Below are positions 1 to 14,200 of a stretch of 64,000 nucleotides of DNA, in pieces. The DNA is taken from NCBI GenBank assembly GCA_026874595.1, contig CM049316.1, positions 19,863,839 through 19,927,838 on the forward strand. The letters run 5' to 3'. The DNA is from Sipunculus nudus. Its lineage: Eukaryota; Annelida; Sipuncula; Golfingiida; Sipunculidae. A program made the translations under genes and the position numbers. Each line of letters starts with the position of its first letter. Position 1 is the first letter of the stretch. The notes beneath the pieces were generated by a model that made no database searches, was not told the DNA's origin, and saw only the letters and a list, made by a program, of their open reading frames with translations.

Positions 1-2641
1 TTGTATACCAAAAATTAGATCAAAATCTGTTAAATTTTAAAAAAAAATGGCAAAAATATAAAATTGGTACCTTAAATTTTGCCCAACTTTGGCCATGGCA
101 CGTTTTTTTCCTGTAAGTACTGTGGATTTAATTTTCACACCATGTATACATAAGGATTTAATCTGTTAAAATCTGAAATTTGAAAATAAAAGCTGCAAAA
201 TTAGGCTAGTTATTGAATTTTTTTGGAGGCTTTTGTTGTATTCCCTTACATTGTCAAGCAGTCCACTTTGATGACTGTAGTTCATTCAGTGCACATCTCT
301 ATGCTCCCCAGGCTGTTGACATAATTTTAGATGTCCCCAAAATCTCCTACCATATCGAAAATTGGGTCATTAGGACTTTGTTCCTTCGAGATATTAAGGA
401 AAAAAAACTCTGTTTTCCATAAAAAAAAAAAGATTGTTACACTTCAAGGCTGCCTAATATCAAAACCACTGATCTGTTTTTGATTGTATTTAGTATTCAC
501 ATTCTTTTATACATTTTCTATGAACGTACCAAAAATTAGGTCAGTATTGGGTATTATTTTGAAGTTATTGGCCAAAACATAATGCAATTTTTTTTAAAAT
601 CAGGAAATATATTTACTCGCCTAACATGAGAATTGCTGAACCTAGAGACTTTTTTTCAGGAATATAACTTTATTTAATCAAGATTCAATTGTTTACCCAA
701 AATTAGATCTGAATTTTGCAAATTTTTCAAGTTATTAGCATAAATAAAAAATCAATACCTTAAATTTTGTCCAACTTTGGCACTGTTGATTTAATTTTCC
801 CAGCATATATGCATAAGGATTTAATCTTTTAAAATCTGAACTTTCAAAAGAAATTGATTGGAATGAATAGCTTTTATTCATGTTTTCATACACCATGTCA
901 AGTATTGTTTACATCTAGCCCACCTAGTAGTACAGCCTTCACTTGCATTATGTAACCCACCCCAGGCAGCTTACCTAGGCCCAGCTTGGCCACTACTAAC
1001 AGGCTTCCCCTCTGCCCTGCACTCATCCCCCCAGCTGGTGCATAAACTAGATGAATATTATAATTTTTCTGTATTTTATTTTATTCTTGGACATGCTACA
1101 TTTTAGATTTTGTTTTGAACCACCAGGGTTACAATGATTAAAGTGTACATTTAATTGTGTCCACAAAGTGGTGTATTGCTGTGAAAGTGTGGATGTTCAT
1201 GAGATAAGTAATTCCTTACTTCAGAAGAGTAAAAACTTCACCAGGTGTGAAATTGACTATTAATTCCAGTAATTAATTAAAACTGGGATAGTAATTAGCA
1301 CAATGATATTGTTTGTCCCTCATTCAACCAACAGTGTGTATACTTTATATGAAAAGATGTTTTATTTTATCAAATTTACTTTTATTTTATTTTGGTGAAT
1401 AAAATTAAGCATGTCCTGAAAACTCCAATGTGCAAAACTTTTTAATAGTGATTCAAGGAATATTCTTGTAGATGCCATGTTGTGGCATTATTTTCTTTTA
1501 AAATCAGTTTAAACATTTATGATTTAAAAATAATAAAATATATGTGTATGCATAATATGACCCAATTTTTTTTACTCTGTATATATAATGATTGCAACTT
1601 TTGCAACAATTCTAATATTTTAACTTATATTTTCAGGTTTTTTAATTAAAAATTTATAAACCTGTAAATAAAAAAATGATTCAGATAAAAACTTCTTAAT
1701 GGAAAAAGTGGATCTGCTTAAAAAAATAGGATTATATATAAACTTAAATGCATTATTCTCTTGAAAGTGAAATAAAGGTATTAGTCCATTCTGTCCACTT
1801 GCCTGTCCATCTGTAAATTTTCGTATGCAACACAGTATCTCAAAACTTTTACTGTTTTTCTTCATGACAGTCTTGTCAGAGTATTAGTTTGCAATCATAT
1901 ATTTAGAACTTTACTATAACCAAGTAAGAGGGCCCCTTTCCTCTTAGCTTTTCATATTCTTATATAAAGGAAAAACATTACAAACAGAATATTTCTACAT
2001 CCACCTTCTTGCTGCCCTCACTTTTCCCTTCTCCGAACCCCATCCCAAAGTTAGCCTCAGTAAGGAAGAACAAGATGACTCAGGTATATTCATACTTTAA
2101 TATTTTGTATAACTATTTGTCCATAGGTACCTATGTACATGCCAGAAATAATGTCAATATTGTGTAATATGTAGACATAGTGGGCATCACAATAATGTAC
2201 CTTGTCAAGACTAAAGAGATATTGTGTCATACAGTCACATATTCATAAATCACTTCATCAGCATAGTTAATCATAACATCATATCTGTCAAATTGAACGC
2301 TTGCAGACTACCATACACTTTAGATCCTTCAACAAATAGCCTTATCATCATTCTACTACTGCTTATTACTGCTGTCATTGCATTCATATTTGCTCAAATA
2401 TATCACAATTTTCAACCCCTCCTAAATAAATAAAAAATAAACCACTTTATTTGACTCTATTAATCCATCAGTCAGGTAATTTCATTTATCATTTACTCAC
2501 ATATTACATTACATTCCTTTATAATAGCCCAACATGTACATGATATTCATAAGCTTTATCGACTCAATATAGTATCACAGTGGAGAAACATTTATAGTCC
2601 AATCACGATCAGCTGAGCGCCGTGACCCATGGGTCCCTTGT
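1..2641 (-). mobile_element. Family I Helentron/pearl-like element, copy 1 (partial, runs off window start)
   Basis: This stretch is homologous to 12599-15110 and, inverted, to 45181-46990 plus 50427-50659. Shared blocks include 300-360 with 12760-12820, 880-1140 with 13320-13600, and 1660-1960 with 14100-14420. It contains a partly repeated internal unit (1-230 resembles 690-880). It ends at the right with CAGCTGAGC followed by the 12-bp palindrome GACCCATGGGTC at 2624-2635, the same end seen in the other copies. The opposite end, expected to carry AGTCAGCTGAG, lies before the window. No credible transposase or Rep/helicase ORF is seen, so it looks non-autonomous. Assignment to the Helentron-associated (HINE/pearl) class is by architecture only. 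Confidence 0.65.
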
Positions 2642-3439
2642 TTTTTTACTGCAATAATTTCAGTGTGTGAGATTATTTGTCAGCATGGTGACTGACACCT
2701 TTAATAATTGCTGCCTGAAACTCATATGACAGTTAAGGATTTCATTGCCATACTGTTAGTAAGACCAGGGTAGTTATCTTCTTATTAGCAACAAGATATG
2801 TTTACTTTAGATATCTTTTATAACTTATCCATTTATAAGATGAGCATCTTGGGCCATCAGCCACCTGCTGAGTGTAGATAAGATCTGTTGTTCTCGTTTG
2901 TTTCTTCTATATGAAAACCTGACTGAATTACACAATGACACAGTGTTAATGTTCAGACTATGACACAATTTTACAAGCTGACAAAATATACATTTGTTCT
3001 TTTAACAGCAAAATAAAAAGGTAAGATTGAATGAAGTAATCAAAAGTATAATATTCTTGCATGATTGTATTTATTAATATCAGTTCTCTCAGCCTCGTTC
3101 AGGTTTCAAACATACACACTCTGGCAGCTGTAAATGGGTAAGAATCCCTTCTTTTACATCACTGAGGTGTTTACCAGTATCAAGTTCAGAACATTTTGGT
3201 TGTGGGGGTACTTTATTTCAAGATTTATTGATTTCACTTCCAGTTCCCAGGTGCGAGGTGTGTTCATTATTTTGTCATCAAATCTTGGTGCTAACAGTAG
3301 TGAAACAGCTGTGCAGATATTAACTGTGGGGCTTTCAAGATGTACAATGGTACAGGTCTTCTGAAAAGTTATGTTTAAGTAAGATGCTCTTGGATGCTGA
3401 TTGAATCACCAGATACAGGACAAAGTGGAGCTGTCAGCT
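2642..3439. other. No gene recognised (upstream MROH1 intron or flank)
   Basis: AT-rich sequence with no splice-bounded coding segment or repeat that I can name. It is most likely intronic to MROH1, because the first recognised exon at 5090 begins in phase 0 in the middle of the protein. Confidence 0.4.
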
Positions 3440-3740
3440 TCTGCTGAACAAGGGTAGAGCACAGGACTCAAAGCCCGAATATCAAGAGTTTGAATCTCAT
3501 CAGAGGTGGTGAGATTCTCACGGCTCTGCAGGATTATTGGGGAGACTGTGCCTAACAGTGCCTAACACTCACAAATGAGTGTACCTTTTGGGGGTGTATT
3601 GGTGTTATGACCCAGCAATGGGGGGGACGATGCACACCCAGGACCCACAGGAGTGGCACACCTGAATGGAATTCTGCATATGTGGATAGTACATAGTTAA
3701 GCAAGCATTTAAATAATGGAGGCCGTTACCTCACCTAAAA
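3440..3740 (+). repeat. tRNA-derived SINE, family A
   Basis: The head carries GTAGAGCACAGGACTC (box-A-like) and about 30 bp later AGAGTTTGAATCTC (box-B-like), as in a decayed tRNA promoter. The body contains TTATGACCCAGCAAT. Both landmarks recur in inverted orientation at 32815-32990, so these are two copies of one family on opposite strands. Exact ends and target duplication were not resolved. Confidence 0.6.
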
Positions 3741-5089
3741 GAATTTAAAAAATGAAGGTGGTGGTGTAATGCTTTGGTATTAGTAAAATAAGATTTTTTC
3801 TCATTTTGGTGTCCTATCATGTTTTGTGAATATTCCAGAAACAGAAAATATATTCAATATATTGTACTATTGGAAAAATGATGATCATATTTTAGAAAGA
3901 TAAATACATGGTTTGGGAATGATGGCAACAGGTACCTTTGGTACATCAAAATATTAATATACATTTTGCTGTGTGGAGAAAATAGTGGTTATATAAGGCT
4001 CCAAATCAAATTAATAATGTTTGTGATAATGTAAAGAAACTGGTTGACATATTTTATTTTATTTATTAATGTCTACATATTCCCTATTCAGATTTATTGA
4101 AAAGTAAAAAACAAATTTTAGACACATAGATCAAATTTAAAATTCCTAAGCCAGAGTTGTCTTTCAAACTATAGACTGTACTGCAGTCAAGGCCTACAGA
4201 AATACCTCCACCAAGATCTTCAACAAATTTTCCTGTGTACAGTTTCAAAAAGAATTATTTTATTTAGAATATGGTATGGTTATTTATATTACTTACCAAA
4301 ATTTAGTAGATTGATCATAATGAAAGGGTGTTAAGAAAATATGCAAAATAAGGCCTCGAAAATTTAAATTTATGTCCAGAAAAAGACTTTGAAAATAAAA
4401 TATTTGTTGGAACCCTGATAGAAATTAAAGTAAAAAGTCCTAACACTAATGATTTGATAAAAGCCACAGGATCTGTCTTTCTGAGACTACACCCTGCTTA
4501 CTTGTGGTATTGTACTTAAAGGGGCCTATATCTGATGTCTACATCAATGAAAGATAATCTGTTGATCTCTGTTTATAAAAATAGACCAGAAATTGCTGAT
4601 CCCACAGTACACAGGCTGCTCATTTTATTTACATTCACTTGTTTATAACATGTGGGGGGCCTTGCCAAAATAATCCAAACATATTCAACAACGACATCTG
4701 GTGGCCAGTAAGATGTACTAGAGTTTTGCTAATTGCATTTTGCAACCAGTTATCTTTCAGCTTTCGCACATGTGCAACAAACCATCTTCATTTAAATAGT
4801 TTTTCTCTTTATCAACATGGGTGCATGTACCATGATTACTAACAGCTTGTATATAAAAAATGTCAAACATCTGTCAGAGGGGCATTATAAGAACCTTGTT
4901 CAGTAGTTTTCATGTACTGTTCTTCAATATGTATGCAGAGTAAGTCAGAAATCACATAAATTCTACAGATAAAGCAGATAAATAATGTCTTAAAATTGAT
5001 TGGTCTGTAAAGAATATTCAGTGTTAAAAAATGGTGATTAAGTGTACCAGGATATTATAGGATCTGTTATGATTACATCTGTTTTACAG
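3741..5089. other. No gene recognised (probable MROH1 intron)
   Basis: AT-rich sequence without a recognisable exon or repeat. It ends in a pyrimidine-rich tract and the acceptor TTTTACAG at 5082-5089 that opens the first recognised MROH1 exon. Confidence 0.4.
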
Positions 5090-5212
5090 GAAGTTGTAAT
5101 AAAAGAAGCTTTGATAGAAGCCACGGACTTAATAGGAAGAGCCATGCACCCAGACCACCTAAAAACAGATTACATCCTGAAGGAACGTGATGATCTGCTC
5201 AGACACATGCAG
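5090..5212 (+). CDS. MROH1: MROH1 exon 1 of 20 in window
   Basis: Acceptor TTTTACAG precedes it and donor GTATTA follows. It encodes 41 codons in phase 0-0, beginning EVVIKEALIEATDLIGRAM and ending LLRHMQ. The phase-0 start shows that at least one coding exon lies upstream. Confidence 0.85.
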
Positions 5213-8200
5213 GTATTACAAATACTATAAATCTATTGGAGACTATGTAAAAAATTTCTTTTGCTGTTCATTTTGAAGACCATTTTAAGTCACTAAGCTC
5301 TGTTTGCAGGTGTCCAGCCTGCAGTTTGTAAACCTCTATCATATACATTTTATATTTTAATCATTGATAATTGACATTAATTCATCTATAAATAGTTGAT
5401 GATGTTTATGGCATGCATATATAATAATAAGATTCCAGCTGTGCTTGATATAAGCCAGTCAAATGAAATGATGGCAGAGTTATAACATACAGTGGTATGT
5501 TAGTGTTTTAATAGTAATTGGTCATTCAGTGGTTTATACAATAGAAGTACAGTAAAGCCTTAACATTATGACCACCAAAGGGACCTTGATAAAGGGGTCA
5601 CTTTTTACAGGTGGTCATCTGAGTGAGGTGTATTTAGGCAAGGTTTGACTCTACCTTATTTTGTTCTGTTTCAGAACTTTGTGAAGCTTGACTTGGTGTC
5701 TGGAACTCTAACAGAAGTCAGCAAACAAGCAATCAAAGCCTGTACTACTCTAGTGTATCCTTATATTAACACTAACAGATCTAGATGAGACTTTGATAAT
5801 GTATAAGACCTAAATGTATGGCATCAGTAACTTGTAGAGTATGACTATAATTGAGAGAGTATGACCAAGGAGTTTACAGACTAAACTCCTTGGTATGACT
5901 TTAAAGATAAACATCAGTAATCAATTGTATATCATTACATCCATGTTAATGGATTTATTGTTATATTGCCTTATGAGGCAGAATTAAAGAGTAAAGCGTA
6001 AATGTATTGCATTGTGATTGCATTGACTTTAAAAACCAGTATACTTACTCTCAGATCATGTGACCATATGAATATTTATAAGAAGGTCATGAAGCCTTGA
6101 AGAAGGGAATAGATGTAAATGGTCTGGCTAGGTATTGACTTAAGTTTCACAGGAAACCTTAATTAAAACAATTTCAAAATTTGTTTTAAATTCATATCAT
6201 GTCCCATAAAGTATATCTATCATTTTAATCCTGGTATACATATTGATGTTTACAGATCTTGTTGACATATTGATGGAATGGTCTTTCCATTTCATAAATT
6301 AAAAAATTCACTAGCAAACATCTATTTGTGACCTAAAATTTAACTCAATGACCATATCATGAAAATGTTATGTTATTTTTTGTACCCTGCTTCTCAGAAC
6401 CGGGGACAAAAACTTTCCTAAATATTATCCGATTTCATTCAAATTAAAGTCGGTGATTGCTCTCATGCATGGAGTGTTTGTATTCTCTCCAGCTCCAAAA
6501 TAAAATATTAAATATTGTTCCCATTTCACAACCAAAATTATGACATGTGGAGGCATCTTCAGGGCACCATGTAAACCAAACACAGCACTATGAGATGTGG
6601 AGACAAAAGCAAAAGACAGAAGCTGGGAACTTAAATTCCACAAATATGCTTGTTATTTCTGTGTCAAGTTTCCTTTGTGTTTAAAAATGAATTATATTTT
6701 TTTATTATAACAAATTTGAATTTATGTTTCAAGAGAGAAAAAGATAGTAAAGTAAAAAAAATTAAAAGCAAAATGAATGAAAATTTTATCAATGGATGTC
6801 CCATGAGAAAGAATGCAGCATGAGGTCCAAATGATATATGCTCCGTGAGGCCTTATATGAAAATAAAGACAACTATTGAATTTATAAAAATGGAAGGGAT
6901 ACAGTGGCATATCTTTACACTTGTTTGGTTAACACATTCTCTGCTGGGTGCCATACTGAGTTTGACTTTCAGTTTAAACAATATAATCTCCACTCTCAGA
7001 TCATCGTTTGTGTACTGATATCGTGCTTACTAAGAATTTTAGTATCTTTGAAGACAGACACAGGATTCACTAAGAATTTTTCTTAACAGTATCAAGCAAA
7101 CTTAAACCTTTGTTATTTACGGATGAGAGCAAAGTGTTAGTTACAACAGTTGTGGATGCCGTGATGTCACTTCCTTCAGAAATAACAGAACACAGCAAGG
7201 AGGAATCTTATGATGCGTTTATCAAACAACAGGAGCTTCTGACCAGCGTGGTACAGGCTGCTCAGGGACTGTTCCGAGAAATGTTGATCACGATGCTCAA
7301 CCCGCAAGGTCTTGAAACTATAATACAGGTATGACTACATGATCTTCTATATATTCAAGCTCTTCTTTCATTATTTAAATATTTCTTTTTATAAGTTTCA
7401 TTAAAAGTTTCTTAATTTTAGATTTACATTAAAAGTTCTTTCTGTATATTGTCTGGATAACCTTTCGATTAGTGCTTTGATCACCTGGTATGTCATAGCC
7501 AGAGTCTGAGCTTGTAACACAAATTGTTAACTGCAAAGATGCTTTTGAATGTACATGTGAATGCTTTTGAATGTATGTCAAAGTGAGGCTGTTTGCATCT
7601 TTACAGTGAACTTATCACATAAGATCTATCAGGTACCAGTAACTTTTAATTGTATCAGTTCCTTTTGATTTACTAAAATACTTGTATTAGTTGTCTCATA
7701 TGTATTTGCAAACTTTGATGTTAATTTAATTAGAAGGTTAATGTATAAGGTTTTCCTTGCTCACCAGGAGAATTTACTGAATGCCCAGATAATAATTAGG
7801 TTTTACTCTTTCTCTTGTTCTTATCAAGATATTTTAGCACACATGATGGGTTTCATACTTTCTTCCTCCTTTACAGGAGATCTATCCCAGGAGTATGTCT
7901 ACAGGAGGAGCTTCACGTCAAAGGGCTTTACAGCTGATGCAAAGTGTACTTGAAACCTACAGAGAACACATACCAGTTGGGGTCGGGGTATGTAAGAAAC
8001 CATATGTTGTCTATGCGTTAAACAAACAGGTATTTTATTCTTCTTGAACAGCAGAGAAAAAGACAAATCCCTTATTATATGTGGCCAGTATATTGTGCCT
8101 TAGTTTCATCTTGTTCATCTGATCCCTACAGCATCACTGAAGATGTGTCTAACTATAAAAAAGCTTTGTTAAAATTCATCAGGAAAAAATTCTTGTAAAA

Positions 8201-11200
8201 AGCAGAGAATTTTTTTTTTGGAAAAGGCTGGGAACCCTAATCTGTCACAGCTTTCAGACATCACCAAACATCCCCACTCCCACTCATGTATTGATCTGTA
8301 ACTCTTTCTTTCATACTGAAACAGTCAATTTTGACAAAACATGTTCTTGTATCTGTGTAGGGGTCATCCTCATTCAGCATTCTGGGTATCATGCTGGGTC
8401 AGCTGGTCCCTCGCTGTTCAGATCCCGAGGTCACGGTGAGGGTGGCAGCCATTGATTGTGTGTATGAGCTACTGAGGATAGAACTCAAGTACCAAGGTGA
8501 GACAATAATTCTGAAATTGTACTTAACATATTAAAATACCAAGGCAATGACTAAAGCTTAAACTGTTGTTGGCTGTAGATTGTAGTTTCTACTATTGACA
8601 ATTGACTGTTGTAGGAATCAGTTAGAATATCATGTTCGATGACTGGAAGAAAAAAAAAAAGTATGAGGCCACACACAAAATACATTATTGTTCTACCCAT
8701 TCTGGGAACAAAACATATGGTGCAAGTGGGTGATTTTTTTTTACCTGTTGAGAGGGGTGTATTTACCCTCTCATAAATTCAAACAGAAAAGTTGCATGCG
8801 AGTAAAATTAACAGGAGTAACAAATCCAAAATATGCATACATGCAGATTTTAACTGTTTTATCAACTACAGTAGATAAGGAATAAAAATGTTAGTAATTT
8901 GTTTTTCATTTAATATTTATATCATTGTCCAAAAATATTTTCTTAAACCAGCTTTAAAACACCAGAGAGAAAGTTTATATTTATTTTGACTAAAGTAAAT
9001 TCCACAAATAAACACCTCGGTGTGCAAAGTTCTGCAAACAGCAGCATGTTTTGGCTTTGGTGCATGTAGCTGTGCTTGCTGCCTGGTGAAATATTAATAC
9101 AAATGTTTGCTGTTAATAAATAGGTTATCAATGATGATAAGTAGCTTGTTATTGTAATATTAAAATATAGAATTTAAAAAAACAGTACACACAGATATAA
9201 TGACTGTGATGTCACCATATGACAGGCCACACCACAACGGAACATGACCAGATGATCAGTGCCCTGCCCACACTTAAGGAGCGGGCAAAACGGAGTGATC
9301 CTAACATCCTCTTCAGCATGGTCAATGACCTCTCTAAGGTGAGCTCCTAGATATTATAAGTTTCTATTATATAAATTTTTACCTAGTTTTTAAGGAAAAT
9401 CTTTCTGTTACAGGCATCTGTCAAGCTTGAGCATTATGTGTGTTACTCTATTATATATTAGAAATGTCCCCATTATTATTATACATTTAGGTGCACTGTC
9501 TCTCTGTTGTGGGCACTTCACCATTATGTTCCCCTCTGTGTTACGTACACATGAGGGGCTGTTGTTAGTATTGTATCAGGCTACCAGTAGAAAATCCTAT
9601 AAACTATGTTTTGGGGATACCTCATTATTATAGACAAATGGAACCTCTGTAAGGTGATGTTTTGATGATATGTCATAATAAAACATATGATCTCATTGTG
9701 CACATGAAGTATATAATAATACAAATGAATGAATTATATATTTAAAAAATATATAGAAAATGAACTATGACCAAAATATGCTCTAATGTGAAATATCAAT
9801 TAGAAATCATACACTAAGAGCACCATTAAGATCATCAAATATTTGTATGATTATATGATTCAGTATTATACTATAAATTATTTGTATGTTTCTGTTTCTT
9901 TGTCTCACAACATTTCATAAATACAAATACTGTTTTAGGTGCTATGCAAGAAAGTGCCTCCAAGTCAGTTTGACAACTTTGTGACACAGTGCATGATGGG
10001 ATTGATGGATATTCAATCCCACAGTTCCTCTGGTGCCTGTGTCATTCTGAATGCGGCATTCAAGTCACGCGGAGCTGAACTTCAAGGACAGGTTGGTTAA
10101 TTTTGTTTTAATTATAAAATTATTTATTCAAGAACAGGAAGATTAGTTTGTTTTAATTGTAAAATTAAAAAAAAAATCCGTGATAGAATTCCTTTTTTAG
10201 TTGCTTTAATGTGAAAAACACTTTGTAAATAAAATATTATAGCAGAACTGTAAAATTACAGGTCATATAAAAACTATGTAGGGTTAGTATCCTTGAGGCT
10301 GATCCAACATTGTAGGTGCCCATCAGCAATATTTTATGATCCTGCTCAACGGATTCAAAATGTAAGCTGTGATAAAAGAATAAGGAAATGCCTGATTAAC
10401 TGGAATAAATTCCAGACAAACCCTGCTAAACATATGAGAATTAATGCAGTTTAATCAATAGTTGAGAAGACAGTCCATTTTCACAACAGTTTTATTCTAC
10501 TGATGAGGTTTTAAGTGGAAAAACACACACTGAAAAGCCTCTTGTATTAGTGCCTCATTTTGTTAAAATATAAAGTTTAAGTGACAACATTGATAATTTT
10601 CTGTGAGCACTCAGACTGTAGTTATTGGTCTGTCACTTTATACTTGTTTAACATGCAGCATATTTATTTTGCTATTTATATTACTGCCATAAAAGCTGGA
10701 TTTTGTATAGAAAATCTAGAATACAGATGATCTTATGGTAATAAATGAATCACAGTTCTGCATTTACATAAATCCTCATTCACTATACCAGTATAGTGTC
10801 AGCTACATACATACCATAGTTCCAGCCATCAACAAAAATTTTGAATATAATCATATATACTTAAACAAAAGGAGAGGAAGATTTCATCAATATATTGTTT
10901 TTAGGTCTCTGAATTACTGAACTGGTTACACAGACAGCTGCAAAACATCACCAATACCCAAACAAAAACTGGAACACTTCGGGCCATCCGGACCCTGGTT
11001 GGTCACCACATGCTCAACTGCCTGGACATACTGCTCAAATACCCCCTGCCTTTTGATGAGTGAGTGGAATTGTTTTGTTTCAAAGTGGTCATTATTTATT
11101 TTAGAGAGAAGATTGACCTAAAACTGTTTAATATGAGAGTGTTGGATCGTTACATTTAACAAACTCTTAAGTGTTTTGGCTAATATATATAAACTGAAAC

Positions 11201-14200
11201 ATTGAAGAAAAACTAGATTTTGATAACGGTTGGAAAATATGGGCTTTCAAGGATATTATATTTGCATTTCAGCTGAGAAATAGTGGTATGCCATCATATC
11301 TGGCAAAAAAAAGACTTTTGTGAATGCATTTTTGCTTTGTGTTGTGTGAAATAGATTAATAAAAAATCATAGTTTTGGTAAACAAAAAAACTGTATTTAA
11401 AAGTACAACCTTAAAAAAAAAGCAGGAAAACAGTTTGAATTAAAAAAATTACATTTTACATTTGCAGTGAATATAAAGTATTATATCTTATATTTCTGTT
11501 CACAAGGAACACACTGGAAATTTGGCATATGATTGGTCAAGACACTCACCTGACCAAAAGTATAATTGACCAATTACTGGAGAGATTGAGCCACCACCTG
11601 CCATACCAAGAGAAACCTGACCCCGCTAAACCTTCTGACCAGAACAGGGTCATCAGAGTAGCCACAGAACTGCCCTTAACAGTAAGTCATGTAAAGGTCA
11701 TTACATTAATCTTAGCACTGCCCTTAGCAGTGAGTCACAATCCATAGTGGGGACAGAACAAGGATTTGAAAATATTGGTAACTGTTCGAATTTCCTTGAA
11801 AAGAGATGAAGCTGAGAGCTAAGTTTTCTTGTTTTCCCCTATAGCCTAGTACATTCTGCGCATTTTAGATATCGCTGACATGATCATAGCATTTGAGAAA
11901 TTAGTACTGGTGGACTTGTTTTAATGTATTTTCAGGCCCTGAAAATAGTATTTGAGTCCAGGTACTGCTGATAAATTTAAAACTTGAAAAAGGTTTGAAA
12001 CCTGGATAAAATCATTTAAATACATGTAAATAGTGAAAGAAAAGTGGAATTCCTATAGTTTAAATTACAGAGTTATCCTTTTGTCCTGGTTATTCTGGTT
12101 CCAGGCTACCTGTGTGTTGTTGGAGATATTCAGGGTAGAGGAATCTTGGGATGCCATATCAGGAAACATCCCTCGTCTCCTGGCAGCGTGTATGATCAGA
12201 GTGGCCTCTACAGTAGGTGCTAAACCTCCCATGGTCACGGTGAGTAAACATAGCATCTTCATGATCCTGTAAAAACTGATAAAGTGCAAAGTATGTTTTA
12301 TATGTATTATTGATACACTGTACTGAAAATAGAATAAGATATGAATTAGATGTAACATGATGTCATTGTGTACAATGTTATATGATGATATCATTAAATA
12401 AGATGTGATATGAAATTACAGAAAAATTAACATCTTGTTAATGAAATGACATCTTTGCAGGAATCAATGACAGAAGTAAAATTCAAGGGTTCCAAGTCAC
12501 CAAAGAAACCCAAACAGAAAGAGTTACCAATGAATCCATGCAAGTAAGTGATTATATTGCTAAATTATTCATTAACAATACTATAAAAATGAATGCAGGA
12601 TTTTTAGCTCAGCTGACTGTAAGTCATCTGAGCTATAGTCGTGTTCCTTTGTCCGTCGTCCGTCCGGCCGGCCGTCTGGCCGTCCAGCCGTCCGGCCGGC
12701 CGGCCGTTAACAGGGCACGTTTTAAAACCGTTGGACCTACGAATCCAAAATTCTGCATACCATTAGATGTCCCCAAAATCTCCTACCATACCAAAAATTG
12801 GGTTATTAGAACTTCGTTCCTTCGAGATATTAAGGAAAAACCTCCGTTTTCCATAAAAAAGCAATTGTTACACTTCAAGTCTGCCTAATATCAAAACCAC
12901 TGATCTGTTTTCGATCATATTTAGTATTCATATTCTTCCATACATTTTCTGTGCACATACCAAAAATTAGGTCAGTATTGGGTATTATTTTGAAATTATA
13001 GGCCCAAATATAATGCAGTTTTTTAAAAATCAGGAAATATATTTGCTCACTTAACATGAGAATTGCTGAAGCTGAAGACTTTTTTTCAGGAATATAACTT
13101 TATTTAATCAAGATTCAATTGTTTGCCCAAAATTAGATCTGAATTTTGCAAATTTTTCAAGTTATTAGCATAAATAAAAAATCAATACCTTAAATTTTGT
13201 CCAACTTTGGCAGTGGCATGTTTTTTCCCTGTAAGCACTGTTGATATATACATATATACATATGGATTTAATCTTTTAAAATCTGAAATTTCAAAGAAAT
13301 TGCATGAAAAGATTAGCTTTTATTCAAGTTTTCATACACCATGTCAAGTGTTGTTTACATCTGGCCCACCTAGTAGTACAGCCTTCACTTGCATTATGTA
13401 ACCCACCCCAGGCAGCTTGCCTTGACCCAGCTTGGCCACTACTAGCAGGCTTCTCCTCTGCCCTGCACTCAACCCCCCCCCCCCCCCCCCAGCTGGTGCA
13501 TAAACTAGATGAATGTTATAATTTTCTGTATTTTATTTTATTCTTGGACATGCTACATTTTAGATTTTGTATTGTACCATCAGGGTTACAATGATTAAAG
13601 TGTACATTTAATTGTGTCCACAAAGTGATGTATTGCTATGAAAGTGTGAATGTTCATCAGATAAGTAATGCTTTACTTCAGAAGAGTAAAACTTCACCAG
13701 GTGTAAAATTGACTATTAATTCCAGTTATTAATTATAGCTGAGATTGTAATTAGCATAATGATATTGTTTGTCCCTCATTCAACCAACAGTGTGTATACT
13801 TTATTTGAAAAGATGTTTTTATTTTATCAAATTTACTGAATTTTTTATTTTATTTTGGTGAATAAAATTAAGCACATCCTGAAAACTCCAATGTGCAAAA
13901 CTTTTTAAAAGGGATTCAAGGAATAATTTTGTAGATGCCATGTTGTGGCATTAATTTCTTTTACATACAGTTTAAACATTTGATTTAAAAATAATAAAAT
14001 ATATGTGTATGCATAATATGACCCAATGTGAGCTACAATCTGGATATGTAATGATTGCAACTTAGAATTCTAATATTTTAACTTATATTTTCACTTTTAT
14101 ATTACAAATTTATAACACTTGTAAATAAAAAAAATGAATCAGATAAAAACTATTATTGAAAAAAGTGGATATGCTTAAAAAAAATAGGCTTATATATTAA

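Noticed and set aside
1-5089. Further upstream MROH1 exons
   Set aside because: No segment with acceptor, donor, phase-0 end and HEAT-like coding was found; open frames at 2224, 3134 and 4639 do not look coding.
12065-12394. 109-codon minus-strand frame
   Set aside because: It is the antisense shadow of MROH1 exon 10, which is supported by splice sites, phase and family similarity.
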